DNA from: CAVPEV01 sp963703555
Lineage (GTDB): Bacteria > Actinomycetota > Actinomycetes > Actinomycetales > Cellulomonadaceae
DNA length: 58,570 bases
Direction: 5' to 3'
NCBI GenBank assembly: GCA_963703555.1
Contig: CAVPEV010000016.1
Location: 1-58,570, forward strand
Shown: piece after piece, positions 45,105 to 54,069 of the stretch
Numbering within the stretch: the stretch's first letter is position 1
Layout: each line of letters opens with the position of its first letter
Position numbers and translations under genes: made by a program
Notes under the pieces: model-generated
The model's database searches: none
What the model was told of the DNA's origin: nothing
The model's input: only the letters and a program-made list of their open reading frames with translations

Positions 45105-45713
45105 GTGCTGAACCGACTGCGCGGCCTCATGACCCGGCTGTTCACGCCGGTCGCCGACCGCCTGCTGGGCTGGGGGGTGTCACCGGACGCGGTGACCGTC
45201 ACCGGTACGGTGGTGGTCGTCGGCACCGCCCTGTGGGCGTTCCCCACCGGGCACCTGCTGGCGGGCGCGCTGGTCATCGGCGCCTTCGCCCTCACCGACT
45301 CGCTGGACGGCGTGATGGCACGCCGGGCCGGGCGGTCCAGCGCGTGGGGAGCGTTCCTCGACTCCACGTTGGACCGCCTCGCGGACAGCGCGATCTTCGT
45401 CGGCCTGGTGCTGTGGTTCGCCGGTCGCGGGGACGACCGCGTGGCAGCGCTGCTGGCGCTGGCCTGCCTGGTGCTGGGCTCCGTCGTGTCCTACGCCCGG
45501 GCGCGTGCCGAGGGGCTGGGGCTGGCGGCCGCCGTCGGCATCGCGGAGCGGGCCGACCGCCTGGTCGTCGCACTGGTGGCGACGGCCCTGGTCGGGATGG
45601 GCGTGCCGGCCGTGCTGCTCACCGTCGTGCTGGGCCTGCTCGCGGCCGCCTCGGCCGTCACCATCGGGCAGCGGGTCGCCGTGGTCCACCGGCAGACCAG
45701 GACGGCACCGTGA
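45105..45713 (+). CDS. pgsA: Phosphatidylinositol phosphate synthase PgsA
   Basis: This membrane enzyme of the CDP-alcohol phosphotransferase family makes phosphatidylinositol phosphate from CDP-diacylglycerol and inositol phosphate. The 202-residue protein has the full signature spread over LTDSLDGVMARRAGRS and WGAFLDSTLDRLAD, with the four metal-binding aspartates, and about six hydrophobic segments. The neighbouring PIM genes identify it as the inositol-specific enzyme. GTG 45105 is in frame 7 bases after the HIT stop. The next gene overlaps by 4 bp. Confidence 0.92.
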   Translation: MLNRLRGLMTRLFTPVADRLLGWGVSPDAVTVTGTVVVVGTALWAFPTGHLLAGALVIGAFALTDSLDGVMARRAGRSSAWGAFLDSTLDRLADSAIFVGLVLWFAGRGDDRVAALLALACLVLGSVVSYARARAEGLGLAAAVGIAERADRLVVALVATALVGMGVPAVLLTVVLGLLAAASAVTIGQRVAVVHRQTRTAP

Positions 45714-46672
45714 GACGGCCCGATACGTCCGGCGTCGCGCTGCTCGCCTGGCGGGTGGCGGGCCGACTGCCCGGCCCGGTGCTCCGGGCCGCGTGCGACG
45801 CGGCCGCCGTGCTGACCTGGGCGAGCCGGTCAGCGGGCGTGCGACGCCTGGAGGCCAACCTCGCGCGGGTCCGCCCGGGCAGCTCGCGTCACACCCTGCG
45901 CCGGTTGTCCCTCGGCGGGATGCGATCCTACCTGCGGTACTACGGCGAGGCGTTCGCGCTGCAGTCGCTGACCCCAGAACAGGTGGACGCCCGGGTGCGG
46001 CTCATCGGGCGCGAGCACCTGGAGCCCACGCTGCGCGCCGAGGGCACCGTCGTGCTCGCGCTAGGTCATCTGGGCAACTGGGACCTGGCCGGCGCGTGGG
46101 CCGCGCGCAACCTGGCACAGGTCACCACCGTCGCCGAGCACCTGTCGCCGGAGGAGCTGTTCCGCCGGTTCACGGACGTCCGGGAGGCGATGGGGCTGCG
46201 CATCATCCCGCTGGAGCGCGGGGGAGACGTGTTCCGACGTCTTGTGCGTGCCGCCCGAGAACGTCGGCCGGGCGGCGGGGTCGTCCCCCTGCTGGCCGAC
46301 CGGGACCTCACCGCTCACGGGGTGGAGGTGGACCTGTTCGGACAACGGGCCCGGGTGGCGGCCGGACCCGCGGCGCTCTCGCTGGCCACCGGCGCCCCGC
46401 TGGTCACCGTGGTGGTGTTCTCGGAACGGCTGCACGGTGCGCGCCGGCGCGTCGCGGGCTCCCCCTGGGGGACGGCCGTCGACGTCGGCCCCGCGCTGAC
46501 GCTGCCTGCGGGAACTCCGCGCGAGGACCGGGTGCGCGACCTCACGCAACTGTGGGTGGACCGGCTGGCGGCCGGCATCGCCCGGCACCCCACGGACTGG
46601 CACATGCTGCAACGGGTCTTCGTCGCCGACCTCGACCCGGAGCGGTACGCCCGCACGGTGGCCGCGCCGTGA
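45710..46672 (+). CDS. Phosphatidylinositol mannoside acyltransferase (LpxL/HtrB family, PatA-like)
   Basis: PatA-type enzymes add an acyl chain to the mannose of phosphatidylinositol mannoside at the membrane. The 320-residue protein has the H-x4-D catalytic motif in ALGHLGNWDLAGAW, GGVVPLLADRDLTAHGVEVD as the second conserved block and a hydrophobic N terminus. It sits between pgsA and pimA with 4-bp overlaps on both sides, which assigns it to the PIM pathway. Confidence 0.9.
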   Translation: MRRPDTSGVALLAWRVAGRLPGPVLRAACDAAAVLTWASRSAGVRRLEANLARVRPGSSRHTLRRLSLGGMRSYLRYYGEAFALQSLTPEQVDARVRLIGREHLEPTLRAEGTVVLALGHLGNWDLAGAWAARNLAQVTTVAEHLSPEELFRRFTDVREAMGLRIIPLERGGDVFRRLVRAARERRPGGGVVPLLADRDLTAHGVEVDLFGQRARVAAGPAALSLATGAPLVTVVVFSERLHGARRRVAGSPWGTAVDVGPALTLPAGTPREDRVRDLTQLWVDRLAAGIARHPTDWHMLQRVFVADLDPERYARTVAAP

Positions 46673-47882
46673 CCGCGGCACCGATGGACCGCCCGCTGCG
46701 GATCGGGCTGGTCTGTCCGTACTCCTTCGACGTGCCCGGCGGCGTGCAGTTCCACGTGCGAGACCTTGCGGAGTCGTTGCTGGCCCGCGGGCACGACGTG
46801 GCGGTGCTGGCCCCGGCGGACGACTCCACCCCACTGCCGCCGTACATGACATCGGCGGGGCGCGCGGTGCCGGTCCGCTACAACGGCGCGGTCGCCCGGA
46901 TGACGTTCGGGCCGATCGCCGCGACCCGGGTGCGCCGCTGGCTGGCCGCCGGGCAGTTCGACGTGCTGCACCTGCATGAACCGGTGACGCCGAGCCTCGC
47001 CATGCTGGCGCTGTGGGTCGCCGAGGGGCCGATCGTCGCCACGTTCCACACCGCGCTGGTCCGGTCGCGCGCCATGCAGCTGGCCTACCCGCTGGTCAGG
47101 CAGTCGATGGAGAAGATCGGCGCCCGGATCGCGGTGTCCGAGGACGCCCGGCGCACGCTCGTCGAGCACCTCGGGGGGGACGGCGTGGTCATCCCCAACG
47201 GGGTGTACGTGGACCGGTTTGCCGCCGCCGAGCCGGATCCCCGGTGGACCGGTACCCCTGCCGCGCCCACGGTCGCCTTCCTCGGCCGGCTCGACGAGCC
47301 GCGCAAGGGCCTGGCAGTCCTGCTGCGCGCGGTCCCGCAGCTGCGCGCGGCGTTCCCCGGGCTGCGCGTGCTGGTCGCCGGGCGGGGCGAGACCGGCCCG
47401 CGGCAGGTTCGCGAGCTGATCGGCGACGACGCGGCGGCCGTGGAGTTCCTCGGTGCGGTCAGCGAGCAGGACAAGGCGCGGCTGCTGTCCTCGGTCGACG
47501 TGTACTGCGCGCCGCAGACCGGGGGGAGAGCTTCGGCATCGTCCTCGTCGAGGCGATGAGCGCGGGTGCTGCGGTGGTGGCCAGCGACCTGGGGGCGTTC
47601 CGCCGGGTGCTGGAGGAGGGCCGCGCCGGGGCGCTGTTCCGGGTGGGCGACAGTGCGGACCTCGCCCGCGTGCTCACCGATCTGCTGCGCGACGACGCGC
47701 GGCGCGCCCGGCTGGTCGCGACCTCCGACGAGGTGGTCCGCCGGTACGACTGGTCGACCGTCACGCACCAGGTGCTCACGGTCTACGAGATGGTGCTCGC
47801 CGGTGCGTCCGCCGCCGTGCGGGAGGATCCCACGTCGGTGCGCTCGGGCCTCGACCGGCTCCGGCGCGGCGAACCCCGATGA
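46669..47882 (+). pseudogene. pimA: Phosphatidylinositol alpha-mannosyltransferase PimA, frame disrupted at a G-run
   Basis: PimA adds the first mannose from GDP-mannose to phosphatidylinositol. It is a GT-B glycosyltransferase with CPYSFDVPGGVQFHVRDLAE, DVLHLHEPVTPSLAMLAL, TFHTALVRSRAM, VIPNGVYVDRF and VAFLGRLDEPRKGLAVLL. The frame breaks at the run of six G at 47521-47526; one more G restores CAPQTGGESFGIVLVEAMSA, the nucleotide-sugar site, through to the stop at 47882. GTG 46669 overlaps the previous gene by 4 bp and the next gene overlaps its stop. A run-length error in the sequence is likely. Confidence 0.9.
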
Positions 47883-48535
47883 GCTGGCCCGAGGTGGCCC
47901 TGTGGGCCGTCGCCGCCGCCCTGCTGATCGGATGGTGGGTGTGGGTCTGCGCGTCGCGCCTCGACCGCCTGCACCGCAAGGTCGTCGCCTCCCGGGCGGT
48001 GGTCGACGCGCAGCTGCGTCGGCGTGCGTCGGCCGCGTCGGCCCTGGCGGCATCCGGCCTGCTCGACCCGGTCAGCTCGGTGCTCGTCGGCGAGGCCGCG
48101 TGGGACGCCCTGCTGGCGGACGACGCTGACGCGGAGGCTGCCGACGCCATGCCGGCGGCGCTGGCCGCGCAGTGGACGTCTCAGGCTGCGGCGCCGGCCG
48201 AGCCGGCCGAGCCGGCCGATCGCGGTGAGGTGGAGAGTGCGCTGTCCGCCGCGCTGCGCGAGGCCCTCGGTGACGGCGAGGACGTGGCCCGGCTGCGCGC
48301 GGAGCCCGGGGGCGCCGAGCTCGTCGACGCCCTCGCGGAGTCGTGGTACCGCGTGCAGCTCGCCCGGCGCTTCCACAACGAGGCCGTCGGCCAGGCGCAG
48401 CGCCTGCGCCGCGGACGGCTCGTGCGGCTGCTCCGCCTCGCCGGGCACGCCCTCGCGCCGCAGACGCTGGAGCTGGACGACGGGTGGCCAAGGGCGCTGG
48501 GGCGGCCGGGGCAGCCACGGGCGGAGCGCGACTAG
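47879..48535 (+). CDS. LemA-like membrane protein
   Basis: This 218-residue protein has one N-terminal membrane segment (VALWAVAAALLIGWWVWVCA) and a helical soluble part that matches LemA-type proteins in RKVVASRAVVDAQLRRRAS and RRFHNEAVGQAQRLR. Function is unknown; the orientation is likely N-outside with a cytoplasmic helical bundle. The middle has a short Ala-Glu-Pro repeat (APAEPAEPAEPAD). The ATG overlaps the pimA stop by 4 bp. Confidence 0.75.
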   Translation: MSWPEVALWAVAAALLIGWWVWVCASRLDRLHRKVVASRAVVDAQLRRRASAASALAASGLLDPVSSVLVGEAAWDALLADDADAEAADAMPAALAAQWTSQAAAPAEPAEPADRGEVESALSAALREALGDGEDVARLRAEPGGAELVDALAESWYRVQLARRFHNEAVGQAQRLRRGRLVRLLRLAGHALAPQTLELDDGWPRALGRPGQPRAERD

Positions 48536-48538
48536 GAT
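48533..48538 (+). promoter_or_regulatory. -10 element (TAGGAT) of pdxS
   Basis: TAGGAT begins with the stop codon of the preceding gene and lies 63 bases before the pdxS GTG. Confidence 0.4.
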
Positions 48539-48601
48539 GGCCCGCAGCGGCGCATGCGGACGCAGCCCGCAGCCCCCTCGTTCCCGACCTGTGAGGTCAG
48601 C

Positions 48602-49531
48602 GTGACCAGCGACACCCCCACCCCCGTGAGCTCCTCGTCGGCCCAGGGCCCCCGCCTGGGCACAGCCCGCGTCAAGCGCGGCATGGCCGAGATGCTCAAG
48701 GGCGGGGTCATCATGGACGTCGTCACCGCGGAGCAGGCGAAGATCGCCGAGGACGCCGGTGCCGTGGCGGTGATGGCTCTGGAGCGGGTCCCGGCGGACA
48801 TCCGCGCCCAGGGCGGCGTGGCCCGGATGAGCGACCCGGACCTCATCGACGCGATCATCTCCGCGGTGTCGATCCCGGTGATGGCCAAGGCGCGCATCGG
48901 GCACTTCGTCGAGGCACAGGTGCTGCAGTCCCTCGGGGTCGACTACGTCGACGAGTCCGAGGTGCTCACCCCGGCCGACTACGCCCACCACATCGACAAG
49001 TGGGCATTCACCGTGCCGTTCGTCTGCGGTGCGACGAACCTCGGAGAGGCACTGCGGAGGATCGCCGAGGGCGCCGCGATGATCCGGTCCAAGGGCGAGG
49101 CCGGCACCGGGGACGTGTCCAACGCCACCACCCACATGCGTGCCATCCGCGACGAGATCCGTCGGCTCGGCTCGTTGCCGCCCGAGGAGCTGTACCTGGC
49201 CGCCAAAGAGCTCGCTGCTCCCTACGAGCTCGTCGCCGAGGTGGCCCGGGACGGTGCGCTGCCCGTCGTGCTGTTCACCGCAGGCGGCCTCGCGACCCCG
49301 GCCGACGCGGCGATGATGATGCAGCTCGGGGCGCAGGGCGTGTTCGTCGGCTCGGGCATCTTCAAGTCCGGCGACCCGGCGCGCCGCGCGGCGGCCATCG
49401 TCCAGGCCACGACGTTCTACGACGACCCCGATGTCATCGCTCGGGTGTCCCGTGGCCTCGGCGAGGCGATGGTCGGGATCACCGTGGACGAGATCCCGGC
49501 GCCGCACCGGATGGCCGAGCGGGGCTGGTGA
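48602..49531 (+). CDS. pdxS: Pyridoxal 5'-phosphate synthase subunit PdxS
   Basis: PdxS combines ribose 5-phosphate, glyceraldehyde 3-phosphate and ammonia from PdxT into pyridoxal phosphate. The 309-residue TIM barrel has LKGGVIMDVVTAEQAKIAED, VMALERVPADIRAQGGVARM, MAKARIGHFVEAQ, YVDESEVLTPAD with the lysine sites, IRSKGEAGTGD and GVFVGSGIFKS. GTG 48602 places the conserved domain about 22 residues in. TrpB, GltB-linked and other PLP enzymes in the cell depend on this pathway. pdxT follows after one intervening gene. Confidence 0.96.
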   Translation: MTSDTPTPVSSSSAQGPRLGTARVKRGMAEMLKGGVIMDVVTAEQAKIAEDAGAVAVMALERVPADIRAQGGVARMSDPDLIDAIISAVSIPVMAKARIGHFVEAQVLQSLGVDYVDESEVLTPADYAHHIDKWAFTVPFVCGATNLGEALRRIAEGAAMIRSKGEAGTGDVSNATTHMRAIRDEIRRLGSLPPEELYLAAKELAAPYELVAEVARDGALPVVLFTAGGLATPADAAMMMQLGAQGVFVGSGIFKSGDPARRAAAIVQATTFYDDPDVIARVSRGLGEAMVGITVDEIPAPHRMAERGW

Positions 49532-50106
49532 CCGCCGCAGCCGAGCCCGGCCCGGCGGTCCCGGTCGGGGCCGCGCTCGGCCCCGACTGGGTGCGCGGGT
49601 CGGACGGGTTGCGATACCGCCGAGCGGCCCGGGTCATCCTGCTCGACGAGGTCGGCCGGGTGCTGCTGGTCCGCGGGCACGACGTCGACCTGCCCGAGCG
49701 GAGCTGGTGGTTCACCGTGGGCGGTGGGATCGGCACCGGGGAGGACGCCCGCACCGCAGCGGTCCGGGAGGTGCGGGAGGAGACCGGGATCGCCCTGGAC
49801 CCGCGCGCCCTCGTCGGCCCGGTGCTGACCAGGTCGGCCGTCTTCGACTTCTACGCCGAGCGGTGCCGTCAGGACGAGGAGATCTTCCTCGCGCGCACCC
49901 GTGGCGTGGCCGCCGAGGGCCTGAGCCGGGACGGCTGGACGTCCGTCGAGCGGGACGTGCTGGACGGGTTGCGCTGGTGGGACGTCGCCTCGCTGGCCGA
50001 GGTGTCCGAGCAGGTATACCCCGAGGGTCTCGCCGACCTCGTCGCCGGTCTCCTGGCCGGCTGGGACGGGGTGACCCGTCACCTCGGCGGCACCGGGGCG
50101 CCGTGA
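49528..50106 (+). CDS. NUDIX hydrolase
   Basis: This is a 192-residue NUDIX protein with the full box spread over GGGIGTGEDARTAAV and REVREETGIAL, and strands before it (RYRRAARVILLDEVGRVLLV). Substrate is unknown. WWFTVGGGIGTGE is typical of the large actinobacterial subgroup. GTG overlaps the pdxS stop by 4 bp, and the gene lies between pdxS and pdxT, an arrangement seen in several actinobacteria. Confidence 0.88.
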   Translation: MTAAAEPGPAVPVGAALGPDWVRGSDGLRYRRAARVILLDEVGRVLLVRGHDVDLPERSWWFTVGGGIGTGEDARTAAVREVREETGIALDPRALVGPVLTRSAVFDFYAERCRQDEEIFLARTRGVAAEGLSRDGWTSVERDVLDGLRWWDVASLAEVSEQVYPEGLADLVAGLLAGWDGVTRHLGGTGAP

Positions 50107-50122
50107 GCCTGGAACCGGTCCG

Positions 50123-50128
50123 TACGAT
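50123..50128 (+). promoter_or_regulatory. -10 element (TACGAT) of pdxT
   Basis: TACGAT ends 6 bases before the GTG start of pdxT at 50135, consistent with a leaderless transcript. Confidence 0.45.
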
Positions 50129-50134
50129 GCACCG

Positions 50135-50743
50135 GTGAGTCCACGGATCGGTGTGCTGGCCCTGCAGGGTGACGTCCGCGAGCACCTGGTCGCGCTGACC
50201 GAGGCCGGCGCCACCGCGGTGACCGTGCGCCGCGAGCGCGAGCTGTCCGGGGTGGACGCCCTGGTCATCCCCGGTGGCGAGTCGACGACCATCGGCCTCC
50301 TGCTGGATACCGTGGGGCTGGCCGCGCCGCTGCACGCCCGTCTGGCGGCCGGCATGCCCGCCTTCGGGTCCTGCGCAGGGATGATCCTGCTCGCCGACCG
50401 CGTGCTGGACGGCAGTGCCGGGCAGCACACGCTCGGCGGGCTCGACGTGACGGTCCGGCGCAACGCGTTCGGCCGCCAGGTCGACTCCTTCGAGGCGGAC
50501 GTGACGATGGAGGGGATCGACGACCCGGCCCGGCCGGTGCATGCCGTGTTCATCCGCGCCCCGTGGGTCGAGCAGCTCGGCCCGTCGGTGCGGGTGCTGG
50601 GTCGCGTGGAGGCTGGGGCCGCCGCCGGTAGGATCGTGGCGGTACGCCAGGGTCCTGTGCTGGCGACCTCCTTCCACCCGGAGGTCGGCGGCGACCCGCG
50701 GGTGCACCGCATGTTCGTGCAGATCGTCCGCGACAGCGTGTGA
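50135..50743 (+). CDS. pdxT: Pyridoxal 5'-phosphate synthase glutaminase subunit PdxT
   Basis: PdxT releases ammonia from glutamine and channels it to PdxS. The 202-residue class I glutaminase has GVLALQGDVREHL, ALVIPGGESTTIGLLL, the nucleophile cysteine in FGSCAGMILLA and the His-Glu pair in TSFHPEVGGDPRVH. The order pdxS-nudix-pdxT-yebC-ruvC is typical of actinobacteria. Confidence 0.95.
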   Translation: MSPRIGVLALQGDVREHLVALTEAGATAVTVRRERELSGVDALVIPGGESTTIGLLLDTVGLAAPLHARLAAGMPAFGSCAGMILLADRVLDGSAGQHTLGGLDVTVRRNAFGRQVDSFEADVTMEGIDDPARPVHAVFIRAPWVEQLGPSVRVLGRVEAGAAAGRIVAVRQGPVLATSFHPEVGGDPRVHRMFVQIVRDSV

Positions 50744-50797
50744 CGGTCGGCCCATCACCGGTCCGGCCTTGCGTGTGCGCGGTGACGGAGGGAAGTC

Positions 50798-51553
50798 ATG
50801 TCCGGGCACTCCAAGTGGGCCACCACCAAGCACAAGAAGGCCGTGATCGACGCGAAGCGCGGCAAGCTCTTCGCGAAGCTCGTCAAGAACATCGAGGTGG
50901 CCGCCCGGACCGGCGGCGGAGACCTGGCCGGCAACCCGACGCTGGATGACGCCGTGCAGAAGGCGAAGAAGACGTCGGTGCCCAACGAGAACATCGACCG
51001 TGCCATCAAGCGGGGCTCCGGCCAGGAGGCCGGCGGGGCGGACTACCAGTCCGTCACGTACGAGGGGTACGGGCCGGGCGGGGTCGCCGTGCTCGTCGAG
51101 TGCCTCACGGACAACCGCAACCGTGCGGCGTCCGACGTCCGGGTCGCGTTCACCCGCAACGGCGGGACCATGGCGGACCCTGGCTCGGTCTCCTACCTGT
51201 TCTCCCGCAAGGGCGTCGTCGCGGTCCCCCGCGAGGGCACGGACGAGGACGCGGTCATGGAGGCCGTGCTCGACGCCGGCGCCCTCGAGGTGACCGGGAC
51301 GGGGGACACCTTCGAGGTGCTCTGCGAGACCGGCGACCTCCTCGCGGTCCGGTCCGCGCTGCAGGCTGCCGGCATCGAGTACGACTCCGCGGACATCGTC
51401 TGGTGGCCGGCCACACAGGTGCCGGTGGACGTCGAGGGTGCGCGCAAGATCCTGCGGCTGACCGACGCGCTCGAGGACAGTGACGACGTCCAGGACGTGT
51501 ACACGAACGTCGACATCCCCGATGAGGTGCTGGCCGTCCTCGACGAGGAGTGA
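50798..51553 (+). CDS. YebC/PmpR family protein
   Basis: YebC-family proteins (TACO1 in mitochondria) help translation or act as DNA-binding regulators. The 251-residue protein has MSGHSKWATTKHKKAVIDAK, FAKLVKNIEVAART, PNENIDRAIKRGSG and YEGYGPGGVAVLVECLTDNR, the family signatures. AGGGAAGTC precedes the ATG. It is followed by ruvC, the usual arrangement. Confidence 0.94.
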   Translation: MSGHSKWATTKHKKAVIDAKRGKLFAKLVKNIEVAARTGGGDLAGNPTLDDAVQKAKKTSVPNENIDRAIKRGSGQEAGGADYQSVTYEGYGPGGVAVLVECLTDNRNRAASDVRVAFTRNGGTMADPGSVSYLFSRKGVVAVPREGTDEDAVMEAVLDAGALEVTGTGDTFEVLCETGDLLAVRSALQAAGIEYDSADIVWWPATQVPVDVEGARKILRLTDALEDSDDVQDVYTNVDIPDEVLAVLDEE

Positions 51554-51626
51554 GCAGGTCGCCGGCCGGTCGGTCCGCGGGGCGGCCGCGTGGCGGTCCG
51601 GAGGTTCCCCGGACCACGGTGGGAGC

Positions 51627-52199
51627 ATGGCGGGCGTGCGCGTCCTGGGGGTGGACCCCGGCTTGACCCGGTGTGGTTTCGGGGTGGTCGACGGGCTGGC
51701 CGGCCGGCGCGTCCAGCTGGTGGCCGTGGGCGTGGCCCGGTCCTCGGCCGAGCTGGACGTCGACCAGCGGCTGCTGCGGATCGGGGCCGAGATCGATGCC
51801 TGGCTGGCGGAGCAGGCTCCGGACGCGGTCGCCGTCGAACGGGTGTTCGCCCAGCACAACGTCCGCACGGTGATGGGCACGGCGCAGGTGGCGGGCATCG
51901 TGATGCTCGCCGCCGCGCGACACCGGATCCCCGTGGCCCTGCACACCCCCAGCGAGGTGAAGGCGGCGGTCACCGGCAACGGGCGGGCGGACAAGGCGCA
52001 GGTGCAGACCATGGTGGCGCACCTGCTCGGGCTGGCTGAGCGGCCCCGTCCCGCGGACGCGGCCGACGCCCTGGCGCTGGCGATCTGTCACCTGTGGCGG
52101 CCGGCGGGGGCACTGGGCGCCCCGCAGCGGCCGCCCGCGGCGCTGACCAGCGCCCAGCGTGCGTGGGCCGCCGCGGAGCAGGCCGCACGCCGGCGGTGA
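51627..52199 (+). CDS. ruvC: Crossover junction endodeoxyribonuclease RuvC
   Basis: RuvC cuts Holliday junctions after branch migration by RuvAB. The 190-residue protein has the catalytic residues in VLGVDPGLTRCGFGVV, VAVERVFAQHNVRTVMGTAQ, and the final acidic pair in RPADAADALALAICH. VKAAVTGNGRADKAQV is the conserved loop. ATG 51627 has GGGAGC upstream. The C-terminal extension is Ala- and Pro-rich. Confidence 0.95.
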   Translation: MAGVRVLGVDPGLTRCGFGVVDGLAGRRVQLVAVGVARSSAELDVDQRLLRIGAEIDAWLAEQAPDAVAVERVFAQHNVRTVMGTAQVAGIVMLAAARHRIPVALHTPSEVKAAVTGNGRADKAQVQTMVAHLLGLAERPRPADAADALALAICHLWRPAGALGAPQRPPAALTSAQRAWAAAEQAARRR

Positions 52200-52307
52200 C
52201 GGCCCGGCGCAGCGCGCGGGCCCGGCCACGGCCTGTGCGCGCCGTTCGTACACCTGTTCGCCGAGCTGTGCGAGACTGACCGGGTCGCTGGCCGGGAGGA
52301 GCATGTC

Positions 52308-52919
52308 GTGATCGCTGCGGTGCGGGGGGTGGTGCGCTCGGTGAGCCTGGACTCCGCGGTCCTCGAGGTGGGGGGCATCGGCCTGAAGGTCCAGGCGACC
52401 CCGGCGACGCTGGCCGGACTGCACGTGGGGGCGACCGCCGAGCTCGACACGTCGCTGGTCGTCCGTGAGGACGCCCTGACCCTCTTCGGCTTCGTCGACT
52501 CCGACGAGCGTGACGTGTTCGAGCTCGTGCAGACCGTCTCCGGCGTGGGCCCGCGGCTCGCCCTGGCCATGCTCGCGGTGCACTCGCCGGACGACCTGCG
52601 CCGGGCGGTCGTGGGCGAGGACCTCGCGGCCCTCATGCGGGTGCCCGGGATCGGCCGGAAGAGCGCACAACGGCTGGTCCTGGAGTTGGGGGACCGGCTG
52701 GGGCCGCCGCTCGGCGCCGGGCGACGGCCCGGGCCGCAGGACGCCGCCGACCGGCGGGACCAGGTGGTCGAGGCGCTCGTCGGGCTCGGCTGGACGGAGC
52801 GGGCCGCGGCCGAGGCGGTCGCCGCCGTGCTCGCGGACGTGCCGGGACCGGTCGGTCCGGACGAGGTCGCCGGGGTGCTGCGGGCCGCCCTGCGGACGCT
52901 CGGGGGCGGACGTGGCTGA
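52308..52919 (+). CDS. ruvA: Holliday junction DNA helicase subunit RuvA
   Basis: RuvA binds four-way junctions and loads RuvB. The 203-residue protein has the OB fold (MIAAVRGVVRSVSLDSAVLE), the HhH region FELVQTVSGVGPRLALAML and VPGIGRKSAQRLVLELGDR, and the C-terminal domain III that contacts RuvB (VVEALVGLGWTERAAAEAVA). The GTG is preceded by GGGAGGAGC. It overlaps ruvB by 8 bp. Confidence 0.95.
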   Translation: MIAAVRGVVRSVSLDSAVLEVGGIGLKVQATPATLAGLHVGATAELDTSLVVREDALTLFGFVDSDERDVFELVQTVSGVGPRLALAMLAVHSPDDLRRAVVGEDLAALMRVPGIGRKSAQRLVLELGDRLGPPLGAGRRPGPQDAADRRDQVVEALVGLGWTERAAAEAVAAVLADVPGPVGPDEVAGVLRAALRTLGGGRG

Positions 52920-53946
52920 GCCGACCGACGGCCGCTCCCTGGTGCGGCCCGCGGCCGACGAGGCGGAGCGTGCCGACGAGGCGGCGCTGCGGCCGCGGCG
53001 GCTGTCGGAGTTCGTCGGGCAGACCGTCGTGCGCGAACAGCTGTCCTTGGTGCTCCAGGCCGCGCAGGCCCGCGGCCGGGTGCCCGACCACGTCCTGCTG
53101 TCCGGTCCCCCGGGGCTCGGCAAGACGACGCTGGCGATGATCATCGCCAGCGAGCTGGGCACCTCGTTGCGGGTGACCAGCGGGCCGGCGATCCAGCACG
53201 CCGGTGACCTGGCAGCCGTGCTGTCCTCCCTCGACGAGGGAGAGGTGCTCTTCCTCGACGAGATCCACCGGTTGGCCCGCCCGGCCGAGGAGCTGCTCTA
53301 CGTGGCGATGGAGGACTTCCGGGTCGATGTCGTCGTGGGCAAGGGTGCGGGGGCCAGCGCCATCCCGCTGTCCCTGCCGCCGTTCACCGTCGTCGGAGCC
53401 ACCACCCGTGCCGGGCTGCTGCCCGCGCCGCTGCGCGACCGGTTCGGCTTCACCGCGCACCTCGACTTCTACAGCCCCGCCGAGCTGGAGCAGGTGCTCA
53501 CCCGGTCCGCGGACCTGCTCGGCGTGCAGCTCAGCCCGCCGGCCGCGCAGGAGATCGCGTCGCGCTCGCGCGGCACGCCCCGGATCGCGAACCGCCTGCT
53601 GCGCCGGGTGCGGGACTGGGCCCAGGTCCGTGGTGACGGGCGGCTGTCCCTGCCGGCCGCGCAGGCGGCACTGACGGTCTACGAGGTCGACGAGCTCGGG
53701 TTGGACCGGCTCGACCGCGCGGTGCTCATCGCGCTGTGCACCCGGTTCGGTGGGGGACCGGTGGGGCTGACCACCCTGGCCGTGGCCGTCGGCGAGGAGC
53801 CGGAGACGGTGGAGACCGTGGCCGAGCCGTTCCTCGTCCGGGAGGGGCTGGTGGGTCGGACCCCGCGCGGGCGGATCGCGCTGCCGGACGCCTGGACCCA
53901 CCTGGGCCTGACGCCGCCGGCACCGCTGGGCACGCTCTTCGAGTGA
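52912..53946 (+). CDS. ruvB: Holliday junction DNA helicase motor RuvB
   Basis: RuvB is the hexameric AAA+ motor that drives branch migration. The 344-residue protein has LRPRRLSEFVGQTVVREQL, Walker A SGPPGLGKTTLAMIIA, Walker B VLFLDEIHRL, sensor TVVGATTRAGLL, the arginine finger region PLRDRFG and the winged helix at the C terminus (LVGRTPRGRIALPDAW). It completes an intact ruvCAB set. Confidence 0.96.
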   Translation: MAEPTDGRSLVRPAADEAERADEAALRPRRLSEFVGQTVVREQLSLVLQAAQARGRVPDHVLLSGPPGLGKTTLAMIIASELGTSLRVTSGPAIQHAGDLAAVLSSLDEGEVLFLDEIHRLARPAEELLYVAMEDFRVDVVVGKGAGASAIPLSLPPFTVVGATTRAGLLPAPLRDRFGFTAHLDFYSPAELEQVLTRSADLLGVQLSPPAAQEIASRSRGTPRIANRLLRRVRDWAQVRGDGRLSLPAAQAALTVYEVDELGLDRLDRAVLIALCTRFGGGPVGLTTLAVAVGEEPETVETVAEPFLVREGLVGRTPRGRIALPDAWTHLGLTPPAPLGTLFE

Positions 53947-54025
53947 CCGGGCCGGGGTCGGGAACCTCCGGTCCCGGTCGGGCGTTGGGCGGACGGCGCG
54001 TTGCGGCGCGCTGTGCCGCTGCGCC

Positions 54026-54031
54026 TAGACT
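54026..54031 (+). promoter_or_regulatory. -10 element (TAGACT) of yajC-secD-secF
   Basis: TAGACT lies 38 bases before the yajC ATG. The leader would hold CCCGGAGACAGG as a ribosome site. Confidence 0.45.
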
Positions 54032-54069
54032 GCGGCGGACATCGACGAGAAGCCCGGAGACAGGCCCCC

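Noticed and set aside
45708..47882. pimA region as remnants of two glycosyltransferase genes
   Set aside because: The two pieces join seamlessly when one G is added at 47521-47526, and together match one PimA in length and motif order.
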